This document shows, piece by piece, positions 1-9,092 of a stretch of DNA of 64,000 nucleotides. Under the pieces are notes generated by a model, which was not told where the DNA came from, searched no databases, and saw only the letters and a list, made by a program, of their open reading frames with translations. Each line of letters opens with the position of its first letter. The stretch's first letter is position 1. The translations under genes and the position numbers were made by a program. Where the stretch lies: assembly GCF_030623445.1 (NCBI RefSeq), contig NZ_CP130613.1:992001-1056000 (forward strand), read 5' to 3'. This DNA comes from Pseudogemmatithrix spongiicola. GTDB taxonomy: Bacteria > Gemmatimonadota > Gemmatimonadetes > Gemmatimonadales > Gemmatimonadaceae.

Positions 1-1
1 A

Positions 2-757
2 GCGCATCGCCTCTGGGCGACGGTCGATCGCCCGAACGTCATGATCAAGGTGCCCGGCACGCCCGAGGGCTGCATCGCGCTGGAGCAGCTGATTGCCGAC
101 GGGCTGAACGTGAACGTGACGCTGCTGTTCGCCGTCGAGGCACATGCCCGAGTCATCGAAGCCTACCTCAAGGGCCTCGAGCGCCGCGCCGCCGCCCGCC
201 GCCCGCTGGACCACGTCGCCAGCGTCGCCTCGTTCTTCGTGAGCCGCGTGGACTCGGCCATCGACGCCGCCCTCGCGGCGCAGGTGAAGGCCGGGACGCT
301 CGGCGCGGACCGCGCCGGCGCGCTGCAGGGCAAGGCCGCCATCGCCAACGCCAAGCGTGCCTACCGCTTGTTCCGCGAGAAGTTCAGCGGACCGCGCTGG
401 GCCGCCCTTGCCGCCAAGGGCGCGCAGCTGCAGCGCCCGCTCTGGGCCAGCACGAGCACGAAGAATCCGGCGTACCGCGACACGATCTACGTCGAGGAGC
501 TCATCGGCCCGGATACGGTCAACACCATGCCGCCGAACACCCTCGAGGCTTTCCGCGACCACGGCGTCACGCGCCGCACGGTCGATGTCGACCTCGCCGC
601 CGCGGATGCGCTGCTCGCGGAGCTCGAGACCGTCGGGATCCGGCTGGACGCCGTCACCGACACGCTGCTCGCCGAAGGGCTGGCGTCGTTCCAGAAGTCG
701 TTCGACACGTTGATCGCCGGCATCGAGCAGAAGACCGCCGCCCTCGCCGCGCGCTGA
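2..757 (+). CDS. tal: Transaldolase, 3' part
   Basis: C-terminal 251 residues of a transaldolase, which transfers a dihydroxyacetone unit between sugar phosphates in the non-oxidative pentose phosphate pathway. The frame is open from base 2, and the residues before the first ATG (position 41) already fit the family ([18 protein letters not shown]), so the gene starts outside the window. The lysine in MIKVPGT is in the Schiff-base strand typical of the family. The later block [13 protein letters not shown] resembles the longer actinobacterial-type enzymes. The pyruvate kinase start follows after 4 bases, and the next genes are also sugar-phosphate enzymes, so this is probably one operon. Confidence 0.9.
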   Translation, partial: AHRLWATVDRPNVMIKVPGTPEGCIALEQLIADGLNVNVTLLFAVEAHARVIEAYLKGLERRAAARRPLDHVASVASFFVSRVDSAIDAALAAQVKAGTLGADRAGALQGKAAIANAKRAYRLFREKFSGPRWAALAAKGAQLQRPLWASTSTKNPAYRDTIYVEELIGPDTVNTMPPNTLEAFRDHGVTRRTVDVDLAAADALLAELETVGIRLDAVTDTLLAEGLASFQKSFDTLIAGIEQKTAALAAR

Positions 758-761
758 CGCC

Positions 762-2189
762 GTGACGACGCCCCCCACCCAATCGCACGACGGCGACGTC
801 ACGAAGATCGTCGCCACCATCGGGCCGGCCTCGACCTCGCCCGACGTCATCCGGGCGCTCATTCGCGCCGGCATGAACGTCGCACGGCTCAACTTCTCGC
901 ACGGGACGCACGAGCAGCACGCGCGGACCGTCGCCAACATCCGCGGCATCGCCGAGGACATGCGGCGGCCCATCGCCATCCTCGGGGACCTGCAGGGGCC
1001 GCGCATCCGCATCGGCACCCTCCCGCAGGCCATCCAGCTCACCGAAGGCGAGCTGGTCACCCTCGTGCCCGAGGACCATCACGCCCACGGCGAGATTCCC
1101 GTCACCTACGACGAACTCGCCTCCGACGTGCGCGTCGGCGGGACGATTCTCGTCGACGACGGCCTGCTCGCCCTCGAGGTGACGAAGGTCGCGGCGCCGA
1201 AGGTCGAGGCCCGCGTGAGGTTCGGCGGCCTGCTCAAGAGCAACAAGGGCATGAACCTGCCCGGCATCGATGTGTCCGCGCCCTCCATCACCGAGAAGGA
1301 CCGCGAGGACATCCAGTTCGCCATCGACCAGGACCTCGACTACCTCGCCCTCAGCTTCGTGCGCCGCGCCGAGGACATCACGCTGCTCAAGGGCATGCTG
1401 CCCAAAGGCATGCTGGTCGTGGCGAAGATCGAGAAGGACTCCGCGCTCGAGCGCATCGAGGCCATCCTCAAGGAAACCGACGCGGTGATGGTCGCCCGCG
1501 GCGACCTCGGCGTGGAGTTGCCGTTCGAGGAAGTCCCGCTGCAGCAGAAGCGCATCATCGGCCTCGCCAATCGCTACGGGCGGCCCGTCATCACGGCCAC
1601 GCAGATGCTGGAGTCGATGATCCAGAACCCGCGCCCCACGCGCGCCGAGGCCAGCGACGTCGCAAACGCGATCCTCGACGGTACGGACGCCGTGATGCTC
1701 AGCGCCGAGACGGCCGCCGGCCTCCATCCGGTGCGCGCCGTCGAGGCGATGCGCCGCATCGCCACCGCCGCCGAGCAGGCGCCCGTGGCCCGCGGGCAGG
1801 GCATCGACCGCCTGCAGCCGGGCCAGGCGACGGTCGAGGAGACCATCGCGTCGGCCAGCGTCACGGCGGTGCGCCTGCTCGGGGCGCACACCATCGTGGT
1901 GTTCACCAAGAGCGGCTTCAGCGCCCGCATCGTCGCGGCACGGCGGCCGAAGGTGCGCATCGTCGTGCTGACCGACAACGTGCGGACGTACCGGCAGCTC
2001 GCGCTCACCTGGGGCGTCACGCCGTTCCTCGTGCCGCACTGCGAGACGTACGAGCAGATGTCGGCGCTGGCCCGCGAGTTGTTGCTGCAGCACGGCATCG
2101 CCGCGGCCGGCGAGCGCATCGTCATCACGGCGGGCGTGCCGTTCGACGTGCCGGGCACCACGAACCAGCTGAAGGTGGAGACGGTGTGA
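762..2189 (+). CDS. pyk: Pyruvate kinase
   Basis: Converts phosphoenolpyruvate and ADP to pyruvate and ATP, the last step of glycolysis, in the cytoplasm. The 475-residue product has the expected N-terminal KIVATIGPAS, then GMNVARLNFSHG, the active-site region VVAKIEK followed by VARGDLGVELP, and ATQMLESM with PTRAEASDVANAILDGTDAVML. Length is normal for bacterial enzymes. The start is a GTG five bases after the transaldolase stop; the first conserved residues lie about 14 codons in. The stop overlaps the next start (GTGA), so translation of the MBL gene is probably coupled. Confidence 0.96.
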   Translation: MTTPPTQSHDGDVTKIVATIGPASTSPDVIRALIRAGMNVARLNFSHGTHEQHARTVANIRGIAEDMRRPIAILGDLQGPRIRIGTLPQAIQLTEGELVTLVPEDHHAHGEIPVTYDELASDVRVGGTILVDDGLLALEVTKVAAPKVEARVRFGGLLKSNKGMNLPGIDVSAPSITEKDREDIQFAIDQDLDYLALSFVRRAEDITLLKGMLPKGMLVVAKIEKDSALERIEAILKETDAVMVARGDLGVELPFEEVPLQQKRIIGLANRYGRPVITATQMLESMIQNPRPTRAEASDVANAILDGTDAVMLSAETAAGLHPVRAVEAMRRIATAAEQAPVARGQGIDRLQPGQATVEETIASASVTAVRLLGAHTIVVFTKSGFSARIVAARRPKVRIVVLTDNVRTYRQLALTWGVTPFLVPHCETYEQMSALARELLLQHGIAAAGERIVITAGVPFDVPGTTNQLKVETV

Positions 2190-2959
2190 AGCTGACCTTC
2201 CTCGGGACCGGCACGAGCTTCGGCGTGCCGCAGATTGGCTGCGGCTGCGCCGTCTGCCGTTCCGAGGACCCGCGCGACCGCCGCACCCGCGTCGGTGCCA
2301 TCGTCGAGGACGCCGGCCTGCGCCTGCTGCTCGACACGCCGCCCGAGCTGCGCCTGCAGCTCATCGCCGCGCAGGTCGATCGCGTCGATGCGGTGCTGTT
2401 CACGCATGAGCACGCCGACCACACGCACGGCATCGACGACATCCGCGCCATCTCCGTGCGCCGCGACGGCGCGCTGCCGATGTACGGCCCCGACGAGACC
2501 CTGCGCAGCCTGGCCCAGCGCTTTCCGTACATCTTCGACGCGGCCATGAAGCCGCTGCCCGGCACGAGCAAGCCCGAAGGCTTCGCCCACGCGCTCGAGC
2601 CGGGTGAGACCGTGCGCATCGGACACCTCGACGTCACGCCTGTCGCGTTGCCGCATGGGCGGATCCGCGTCTTCGGGTACCGGATCGGTCCGCTCGCCTA
2701 CGTGACGGACGCCAAGGAGCTCCCGGAGGGGGCGCTGGCCGTGCTGCGTGGCGCCGACGTGCTGGTGCTCAACGCCCTCTTCCGCACGTCGCACCCGACG
2801 CACCTCTCAATCGGCGAGGCCGTCGACGCCGCGCGTCGCGTCGGCGCGCGGCAGACCTATCTCACGCATCTCACGCACGAGACCGCGCACGCCGCGCTCG
2901 AGTCCGCGCTGCCTGCGGACATCCGGCCGGCCTACGACGGGCTCTCGGTGGAGTTCTAG
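2186..2959 (+). CDS. MBL-fold metallohydrolase, PhnP-like
   Basis: Predicted zinc-dependent hydrolase of the metallo-beta-lactamase fold, 257 residues. It opens with MKLTFLGTGTSFGVPQ and a CGCAVC cluster, typical of the PhnP/lipoate-associated subgroup, which cleaves cyclic phosphodiesters or related substrates. The metal motif HEHADH is at about residues 74-79, with further ligands suggested by LPHGR, VTDAKE and the C-terminal TYLTHLTHE. No signal peptide, so cytoplasmic. It overlaps pyk by four bases and is followed after three bases by pgi, placing it inside a glycolytic operon; the substrate is not evident from sequence. Confidence 0.85.
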   Translation: MKLTFLGTGTSFGVPQIGCGCAVCRSEDPRDRRTRVGAIVEDAGLRLLLDTPPELRLQLIAAQVDRVDAVLFTHEHADHTHGIDDIRAISVRRDGALPMYGPDETLRSLAQRFPYIFDAAMKPLPGTSKPEGFAHALEPGETVRIGHLDVTPVALPHGRIRVFGYRIGPLAYVTDAKELPEGALAVLRGADVLVLNALFRTSHPTHLSIGEAVDAARRVGARQTYLTHLTHETAHAALESALPADIRPAYDGLSVEF

Positions 2960-2962
2960 TCG

Positions 2963-4345
2963 ATGGCCATTCGCCTTGATGTCAGCGGCATGCTGCGCCG
3001 CGCCGTGCCCACGGGTCCCGATGCGGCGGCGCTCGATGCGCTCGGGCCGAGGCTCGCCGCGGCGGTGCAGGCCTTCGAGGCGCGCGTGCGGGAGGGCGTG
3101 CTCGGATTCCGGGACCTCGAGGCCCAGGCGGGCGAGCGTGCCCGCGTGCTCGACTGGGCCGCCACCGCGAGGCGTGGACTCGACGACGTCGTCGTGCTCG
3201 GCATCGGCGGCTCGGCGCTCGGCGCCGTCTGCCTGCGCACGGCGCTGCTGCCGCGCGATTGGAACGCGCGCAGCGCCGACCAGCGCGACGGCCGCCCGCG
3301 GCTGCATGTGCTCGACAACGTCGACCCACGGAGCGTGGCTGGCTTGCTCGAACTGCTCGACCTCGCGCGCACGCGCGTGCTGGTCGTCTCCAAGTCCGGC
3401 AGCACCGCCGAGACGATGGCGCAGTACCTCTTGCTGCGCGATCGGCTGGCCGCGCAGGGCCTGAGCGCGCGCGAGCACCTCGCGTTCATCACCGATCCGG
3501 ACAAGGGGGCCCTGCGCAAGGTCGCGGCGGCGGAGGGTATTCCCGCGTTCGAAGTGCCGCCGAACGTCGGCGGGCGGTTCAGCGTGCTCAGCCCGGTCGG
3601 CACCGTGCCGGCCGCCCTGTTCGGGCTCGACGTGCAGGCGCTGATCGACGGGGCCATTGCGATGCGCGACCGCTGTACGTCGGCGCAGCTGCGCGAGAAT
3701 CCCGCCTTGGCCTTCGCCGCGCTGCAATGGCACGCGCATGAGACGGCCGGGCAGGGGGCGCACGTCCTGATGCCGTACAGCGACGCGCTGCGCGACCTCG
3801 GGCCGTGGTTCGTGCAGCTCTGGGCCGAGTCGCTCGGCAAGCGCACCGCCGACGGTCGCCATGTCGGCCCGACGCCGATCGCCGCGGTCGGCGCCACCGA
3901 TCAGCACGCGCAGGTCCAGCTCTTCATGGAGGGTCCCCGCGACAAGACGGTGACCTTCGTGGACGTGGAATCGCACCCGGACGACCTCGGCATCCCGCAC
4001 GGCGACGGGGCGCCCGCCGACCTCGCGTACCTGCGCGGCCACACCTTCGGCGAGCTGCTCCGCACCGAGTGCCGCGCGACGGCTGGCGCCCTCGCACGCG
4101 GGGGACGGCCCACCATGACGCTGCGCGTGTCGCAGGTCGATGCCTGGCACCTGGGCGGGCTGTTCATGTTCTTCGAGCTCGCGACCATCTACGCCGCCGG
4201 GCTCTACGGTATCGATCCCCTCGACCAGCCCGGTGTCGAGCTCGGGAAGCAGCTCACGTACTATCAGTTCGGGCATCCGCAGTGGCAGGGGATGCGCGAG
4301 ATCTGGGAGTCGTTGCCGGCATCGGATCCGCACTGGGTGCTGTAA
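2963..4345 (+). CDS. pgi: Glucose-6-phosphate isomerase
   Basis: Interconverts glucose 6-phosphate and fructose 6-phosphate. The 460-residue protein has the two SIS domains: VVLGIGGSALG at about 75-85, the phosphate-binding SKSGSTAETM at about 138-147, and the family signature block GGRFSVLSPVG near 205. Later blocks MPYSD..W..QLWAESLGK and QHAQVQLFMEGP carry active-site residues. The size fits the shorter Bacillus/Thermus-like class rather than the 550-residue enterobacterial class. It starts with ATG three bases after the MBL gene and closes the tal-pyk-MBL-pgi run. Confidence 0.95.
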   Translation: MAIRLDVSGMLRRAVPTGPDAAALDALGPRLAAAVQAFEARVREGVLGFRDLEAQAGERARVLDWAATARRGLDDVVVLGIGGSALGAVCLRTALLPRDWNARSADQRDGRPRLHVLDNVDPRSVAGLLELLDLARTRVLVVSKSGSTAETMAQYLLLRDRLAAQGLSAREHLAFITDPDKGALRKVAAAEGIPAFEVPPNVGGRFSVLSPVGTVPAALFGLDVQALIDGAIAMRDRCTSAQLRENPALAFAALQWHAHETAGQGAHVLMPYSDALRDLGPWFVQLWAESLGKRTADGRHVGPTPIAAVGATDQHAQVQLFMEGPRDKTVTFVDVESHPDDLGIPHGDGAPADLAYLRGHTFGELLRTECRATAGALARGGRPTMTLRVSQVDAWHLGGLFMFFELATIYAAGLYGIDPLDQPGVELGKQLTYYQFGHPQWQGMREIWESLPASDPHWVL

Positions 4346-4474
4346 GGCGGCGGACGCGACCTAGCCGCGTTGCCTGAACCCCGGAATCGGGCCAGATTTG
4401 AGGGCTGGGTTGCCATTCCTGCCCGCGTCGCGCGCGATCGACTGCCGCGCCTCCACATCCTGACTCCGATTCCG

Positions 4475-5893
4475 ATGTCCCAGGTACCCGCCACCGTCGC
4501 CCAGACCCTCGGCGCCGCCGCGTCTATCGCCAACGGCAAGCTGACCCTCAAGGACGAGGCCGCCCTCGCCGGCCCGATGATGGATGCCCTCGTGCGCCTC
4601 GCCGTGTTCGGCCAGGCGGAGGAACAGGACTGGGCCCGCTGGGCCATCTGGGAGTGCGGCCGCGCCGTCGGCACCTTCTCGGCGTCGATCCACGATTTCT
4701 ACATGGCCCGCGGCCGCGGGGACGTCCCGCCGGTGACGGTGCCGGCCATCAACGTGCGCGGCGCCTCGTACGACACGGCGCGAGCCATCTTCCGCACCGC
4801 CCGGAAGCTCAAGGGTGGCGCGTTCATCCTCGAGATCGCCCGTTCGGAGATTGCCTACACCGAGCAGCGGCCGTCGGAGTACGTCGCGGTGATGCTCGCC
4901 GCGGCGCTGCGCGAGGGCCATCGCGGGCCGGTGTTCATCCAGGGCGACCACTTCCAGGTGAACGCCAAGAAGTACAAGGTCGACGCCACGGCCGAGGTCG
5001 GCGCGGTCAAACAGCTCGCGCTCGAAGCCATCACGGCCGGGTTCTACAACATCGACATCGACACGTCGACGCTCGTGGACCTCGCGCACCCCACGCTGGA
5101 CGCGCAGCAGCGCCTCAACTTCGAGACGGCCGTCGAGCTCACGCGCTACGTGCGCTCGCTGGAGCCGAAGGGCGTGACCATCTCGCTCGGCGGCGAGATC
5201 GGCGAAGTGGGCACCGAGAACTCGACGGTGCCGGAGCTCGAGGCGTTCATGGATGGCTACAACCGCACGCTCGAGGCGCAGGCCAAGGGCATGGTGGGCC
5301 TGAGCAAGATCTCGGTGCAGTCGGGCACGTCGCACGGCGGCGTGGTGCTGGCCGACGGCTCGATCGCCGACGTCGCGCTGGACTTCAAGACGCTCGAGGA
5401 TCTCTCGCGCGTGTCGCGCAAGAAGTACGGACTCTCGGGCGCGGTGCAGCATGGCGCCTCGACGCTGCCGGATAGCGCGTTCTATCACTTCCCGCGGACC
5501 GAAACGGCTGAGATCCACCTCGCCACCGGCTTCCAGAACATGCTGTACGATCACCTGCCGCCGGCGCTGCGTGAGGAGATCTACGCGTGGCTGCGCACCA
5601 ACGCCGCCGAGGAGCGCAAGGCGGGCGACACGGACGAGCAGTTCTTCTACAAGACCCGCAAGAAGGCCCTCGGGCCGTTCAAGCGGCAGCTGTGGGACCT
5701 GCCGGCCGACGTGAAGGCGAAGCTTGCATTAGCGTACGATGAAAAGTTCACCTTCCTGTTCGAGAACCTCGCCGTGGGCGGAACAGCGGAGGGGGTGCGA
5801 CGGTACGTGAATGGACCGGCCATCGAGCGGCCTGCCCCCGGGGCAGGCCCCGCCGTGGAAGCGGCGCCGGACGATCCGGACGCGGGCGAATAG
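4475..5893 (+). CDS. Class II fructose-bisphosphate aldolase family protein
   Basis: Zinc-dependent aldolase-like TIM barrel of 472 residues, probably splitting fructose 1,6-bisphosphate to triose phosphates. The family metal and substrate motifs are recognisable: VTVPAINVRG near the N terminus, VFIQGDHFQVN (Asp-His pair), ISLGGEIGEVG (acidic ligand), SGTSHGG and AVQHGAST (His ligands). The protein is longer than the 340-residue E. coli enzyme and has a basic and acidic C-terminal tail. The frame is open back to 4370, but ATG 4475 (MSQVPATV) is preferred because upstream codons look non-coding. Tagatose-bisphosphate specificity cannot be excluded. The glycolytic neighbours support the fructose assignment. 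Confidence 0.82.
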   Translation: MSQVPATVAQTLGAAASIANGKLTLKDEAALAGPMMDALVRLAVFGQAEEQDWARWAIWECGRAVGTFSASIHDFYMARGRGDVPPVTVPAINVRGASYDTARAIFRTARKLKGGAFILEIARSEIAYTEQRPSEYVAVMLAAALREGHRGPVFIQGDHFQVNAKKYKVDATAEVGAVKQLALEAITAGFYNIDIDTSTLVDLAHPTLDAQQRLNFETAVELTRYVRSLEPKGVTISLGGEIGEVGTENSTVPELEAFMDGYNRTLEAQAKGMVGLSKISVQSGTSHGGVVLADGSIADVALDFKTLEDLSRVSRKKYGLSGAVQHGASTLPDSAFYHFPRTETAEIHLATGFQNMLYDHLPPALREEIYAWLRTNAAEERKAGDTDEQFFYKTRKKALGPFKRQLWDLPADVKAKLALAYDEKFTFLFENLAVGGTAEGVRRYVNGPAIERPAPGAGPAVEAAPDDPDAGE

Positions 5894-5931
5894 TCCGCGC
5901 CCGCGGCAGTTCCCCCACTGAGGTGATTCCC

Positions 5932-6810
5932 ATGCGCAAGATTCTCCTGCTGTCCGCCGTGGCGTTGTTGGCCACGGGCTGTGTCTCCAAGAAGGAATAC
6001 GACCGCCAGCTGGCCCAGGCGGCCGCGTTGTCGGCTGAGAAGGACTCGCTGCTCTCCGAGGTCGTTGCGACGTCCTCGTTCATCTCCGAGGTGAACGGCG
6101 AGATCGATAAGGTGCGCAGCGGGCAGCCGGTGCAGTCGCGTGAAGGCGAGATGGAAACCCTCTCGCCGACCGAGGCGCGCGCGCAGCTCGTCGGCCGCGT
6201 GCAGGAGCTGACCAACCGCGTGCGCCAGGCGGAGGAGCGCATGGCGCAGAGCCGGCGCCGCATCGCGGCGCTGACCGCCGGCAACGAGGACCTGACGCGT
6301 CGCTTCGATTCGACCGTCGCGGCGTTCCAGACGCTGGTCGACCAGCAGAAGCAGGAGATCGCCGGCCTCGTCGAGCAGGTGACGGCGTTGACCGCGCAGA
6401 ACGCCCAGCTCCGCGAGCAGAACACGCAGCTCGCGGCCGAAGGCGCCTCGCTGCGCTCCGATCGCGACGCCCTCGTGGTCGAGCAGAACACGGTGTACTG
6501 GGTGGCCGGCACGCAGGCGGACTTGTTGTCGCGCGGCATCATCGAGCGCCGGGGCGGCATGCTCGGCATCGGCCGCACGACGGTCATCTCGCGCACGCTC
6601 GACGCCGAGGACTTCACCTCCGCCGACCGGCGGGAGTTGCGGGAGCTGACGCTTCCCGATCCTGCCAAGACCTATCGCATCGTGTCCCCGAATGACCTCG
6701 CGGGCTTGGAAGCGGCGCCCGCCGATGGCAAGTTCAAGGGGACGATTCGCATTGCCGACCCGACCGCCTTCTGGCGCACGTCGCGCTTCTTGGTGCTGGT
6801 CGAGAGCTGA
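5932..6810 (+). CDS. Coiled-coil lipoprotein
   Basis: A 292-residue predicted lipoprotein: hydrophobic signal LLLSAVALLATGC with the lipidated cysteine at residue 17, then a long heptad-rich coiled coil (about residues 25-175, many Gln/Glu/Ala repeats such as VEQVTALTAQNAQLREQN), and a C-terminal globular part ending PTAFWRTSRFLVLVES. ATG 5932 is chosen over the in-frame GTG 5923 because GAGGTG at 5920-5925 gives a ribosome site at proper spacing and the signal peptide begins there. No enzymatic motif is seen; it may be an envelope spacer or scaffold. Confidence 0.85.
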   Translation: MRKILLLSAVALLATGCVSKKEYDRQLAQAAALSAEKDSLLSEVVATSSFISEVNGEIDKVRSGQPVQSREGEMETLSPTEARAQLVGRVQELTNRVRQAEERMAQSRRRIAALTAGNEDLTRRFDSTVAAFQTLVDQQKQEIAGLVEQVTALTAQNAQLREQNTQLAAEGASLRSDRDALVVEQNTVYWVAGTQADLLSRGIIERRGGMLGIGRTTVISRTLDAEDFTSADRRELRELTLPDPAKTYRIVSPNDLAGLEAAPADGKFKGTIRIADPTAFWRTSRFLVLVES

Positions 6811-6836
6811 GTCAAACCCCCGTCCGGGGAGGAACG

Positions 6837-7166
6837 ATGGCCGAACGTGATGAACCCGCAGTGGTAATCGAACGGCGTGGCGGCGGTGCCGGCAGCGGCA
6901 TCGCCCTCTTCCTCCTCGGGGCGGCGGTCGGCGCCGGCTTGGCGCTCCTCTGGGCGCCCCAGTCCGGCGACGAGACCCGCGCGCAGATCCGGCGCGGGGC
7001 GCGGCGCCTGAAGCGCAAGGCGCGTGACCTCGCCGACTCGGGCCGCGACCTCGTCGATGACTTGCAGCGGCAGGGCAAGTCGGCGGCGCGTGATGCCCGC
7101 TCGGCGCTCGAGGAACGGCTCGCCCGCCACCGCGAGGCGGTCGACGGAGAGGACGACGGCGTCTGA
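6837..7166 (+). CDS. YtxH-domain membrane protein
   Basis: Small 109-residue protein with one transmembrane segment at about residues 19-40 (GSGIALFLLGAAVGAGLALL), followed by the YtxH hallmark WAPQSGDETRAQIR and a basic, helical, charged tail. YtxH proteins are general-stress-associated membrane proteins of unknown activity. A clear GGGAGG-type ribosome site precedes the ATG by a few bases. The stop overlaps the probable start region of the next membrane protein, suggesting co-translation. Confidence 0.88.
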   Translation: MAERDEPAVVIERRGGGAGSGIALFLLGAAVGAGLALLWAPQSGDETRAQIRRGARRLKRKARDLADSGRDLVDDLQRQGKSAARDARSALEERLARHREAVDGEDDGV

Positions 7167-7222
7167 TCGGGCTCGCCGTTGGCGTCGTCCGCCGGGTCTG
7201 GCGTGACGTCCTGCACGACAAC

Positions 7223-8035
7223 GTGAGTTTCCTCGCCGGCGGGGTGGCCTTCAACATCCTCCTCGCCGGCGTGCCGTTCCTGCTCATGCTGGCGGCCGGA
7301 CTCGGCTACCTGCTTGGCGAATCGCCGGACGGCGCGGCGCACATCGTCGAGGGGGTGCTGCTGCGCGTGCTCCCGGCGCAGGCCGGCGTCAGCGGGTCGA
7401 TGCTCGATCCCGTCCTCGCCGACGTGACGCGCACGCGCGCCGTGTTCGGCATCTCCGGCGCCGTCGGTTTCCTGTGGTTCTCGACGCGCCTCTTCGGCTC
7501 GCTGCGCAACGTCATCACGACGGTCTTCGAGCACGGGCGCGACCGCCCGGTGCTGCGCGGCATCGCGTGGGATCTGGCGCTCTCCGTGCTGACGCTCGCG
7601 CTGCTCTGCACCTGGATCGCGCTCACGTCGTTCCTCGCCATCTCCACGGGCCGCGTCGGGTCGGCGCTCATCGAGCTCGGCGTGCGCGAGGATGTGCTCG
7701 GCGGCGTCGAGGTGTTGCTCGCGCGGCTCCTCGCCGTGGCGGTCGTTGCGGCGCTGTTCGGCATGCTCTACCGCTGGCTCCCGAAGCGGAAGACCCCGTG
7801 GGTCCCCACGATTGCCGGCGGCATCACCGCCGCGCTGCTCTTCGAGTTCGCGCGCTGGCTCTTCGGCCTCGTCGTCAGCAACTTCCCGCCGGCCTCGATC
7901 TACTCCGGCACGCTCGGCGCGCTCGTCGTGGTAGTGTTCTGGACCTACTACGCCGCGCTGGTGTTCGTGCTCGGCGCCGAAGTCGCATGCGCGGTGCACG
8001 AAGAACTCGGCACCGACCCGACGGCCCTCGAATAG
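7223..8035 (+). CDS. YihY/BrkB-family membrane protein (start uncertain)
   Basis: Polytopic inner-membrane protein of the YihY/BrkB family, function unsettled. Family marks: VSFLAGGVAFNILLAGVPFLLML near the start, WFSTRLFGSLRNVITTVF, YRWLPKRKTPWVPTIAGG and a last helix VVVFWTYYAALVFVLGAEV; about six hydrophobic segments. The first usable GTG is 7223, but the conserved pre-helix RRVWRDVLHDN is encoded upstream in the same frame, and no ATG, GTG or TTG occurs between the frame's stop at 7091 and 7223. Only CTG 7163, overlapping the YtxH stop, could include it. The coordinates are therefore a minimum. Confidence 0.85.
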   Translation: MSFLAGGVAFNILLAGVPFLLMLAAGLGYLLGESPDGAAHIVEGVLLRVLPAQAGVSGSMLDPVLADVTRTRAVFGISGAVGFLWFSTRLFGSLRNVITTVFEHGRDRPVLRGIAWDLALSVLTLALLCTWIALTSFLAISTGRVGSALIELGVREDVLGGVEVLLARLLAVAVVAALFGMLYRWLPKRKTPWVPTIAGGITAALLFEFARWLFGLVVSNFPPASIYSGTLGALVVVVFWTYYAALVFVLGAEVACAVHEELGTDPTALE

Positions 8036-8040
8036 CCGCG

Positions 8041-8069
8041 CTCCCGTCTCATGTCTCACATCTCACGTC
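8041..8069 (+). repeat. Degenerate GTCTCAC-type short tandem repeat
   Basis: The 43-base gap before the threonine aldolase gene is filled by an imperfect 7-8-base periodic sequence: GTCTCAT, GTCTCAC, ATCTCAC, GTCTGTA. It is purely intergenic and resembles in style the CACGAAG and GTTGGGA periodic repeats elsewhere in the window. No function can be assigned. Confidence 0.45.
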
Positions 8070-8078
8070 TGTAGTCAC

Positions 8079-9092
8079 ATGATCGACCTCCGCTCCGATA
8101 CCGTCACCAAGCCCTCGGCCGCCATGCGCCAAGCCATGGCCAATGCCGAGGTGGGCGATGACGTCCTCGACGGCGATCCGACGGTGCTGCGGCTGGAACG
8201 GCGCGTCGCGGAGCTGCTCGGGAAGGAGCGCGGCCTGTTCTTCCCGACCGGCACGATGGCCAACCAAGCCGCGCTGTGGCTGCTCGGCGAGCGCGGCACG
8301 GAAGTGTACTGCCACGAAGACTCCCACATCGTGAACTGGGAGATCGCCGGCACGGCGGGCCTGATCGGCTTGCAGCCGCGGTTGGTGGGTGGCGCGCCGG
8401 TGCTCGAGCCGGAGGCCCTGCGGGAGAAGCTGCGCCCCGCATCGCCGCATGCGCCGCGCGCCTCACTGGTGTGCGCCGAGAACACGCACAACGGGGCGGG
8501 CGGCATGGTGACGCCGCTGGCGAAGCTGCAGGCCATTCGCGCGGTCGCCGACGCGGCGGGCTTGCCGCTGCATCTCGACGGCGCGCGCCTTTGGAACGCC
8601 GCCGTGGCGACCGGCACGTCGCTGGCCGCCTTCGCCGCCTGCGCGGAGACCGTGATGGTCAGCTTCAGCAAGGGCCTCGGGGCGCCCGTCGGCGCCGTGC
8701 TCGTCGGCAGCGCGACGGTGATGGCCAAGGCCTGGGAGACGCGCAAGCGCTTCGGTGGGGGCATGCGGCAGTCGGGCATCCTCGCGGCCGCGGCGCTCCA
8801 TGGCCTGGAGCACAACCTGCCGCGCTTGCACGAGGATCACCGCCGGGCGGCGGCGCTGGCCGCCGTGCTGGCGACGATCGCCGACCTCCGGGTGGTGCCG
8901 CCGGACACGAACATCGTGATGGTCGACCTGCCCGAGCGCCATCGCGCGGCGGACGTCGTCGCGCGCGCCAAGGCGGCCGGCGTGGCCATCAGTGCCTGGA
9001 ACGCGTCCCGGATCCGCGTGGTGCTGCACGGCGACATCGATGACCGGGCGGCGGCCGACGCCACGGCGCGCCTCCAAGAGGTGCTGCGATGA
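8079..9092 (+). CDS. ltaE: Low-specificity L-threonine aldolase
   Basis: PLP-dependent fold-type I enzyme splitting L-threonine or allo-threonine to glycine and acetaldehyde. The 337-residue protein starts MIDLRSDTVTKPS, the diagnostic opening of the family, followed by GDDVLDGDPTV, FFPTGTMANQAAL, HLDGARLWNA (cofactor Asp) and VMVSFSKGLGAPVG, in which the lysine forms the Schiff base. Length is typical. The stop overlaps the ATG of the histidine kinase (ATGA), giving a three-gene unit with the two-component pair. Confidence 0.95.
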   Translation: MIDLRSDTVTKPSAAMRQAMANAEVGDDVLDGDPTVLRLERRVAELLGKERGLFFPTGTMANQAALWLLGERGTEVYCHEDSHIVNWEIAGTAGLIGLQPRLVGGAPVLEPEALREKLRPASPHAPRASLVCAENTHNGAGGMVTPLAKLQAIRAVADAAGLPLHLDGARLWNAAVATGTSLAAFAACAETVMVSFSKGLGAPVGAVLVGSATVMAKAWETRKRFGGGMRQSGILAAAALHGLEHNLPRLHEDHRRAAALAAVLATIADLRVVPPDTNIVMVDLPERHRAADVVARAKAAGVAISAWNASRIRVVLHGDIDDRAAADATARLQEVLR

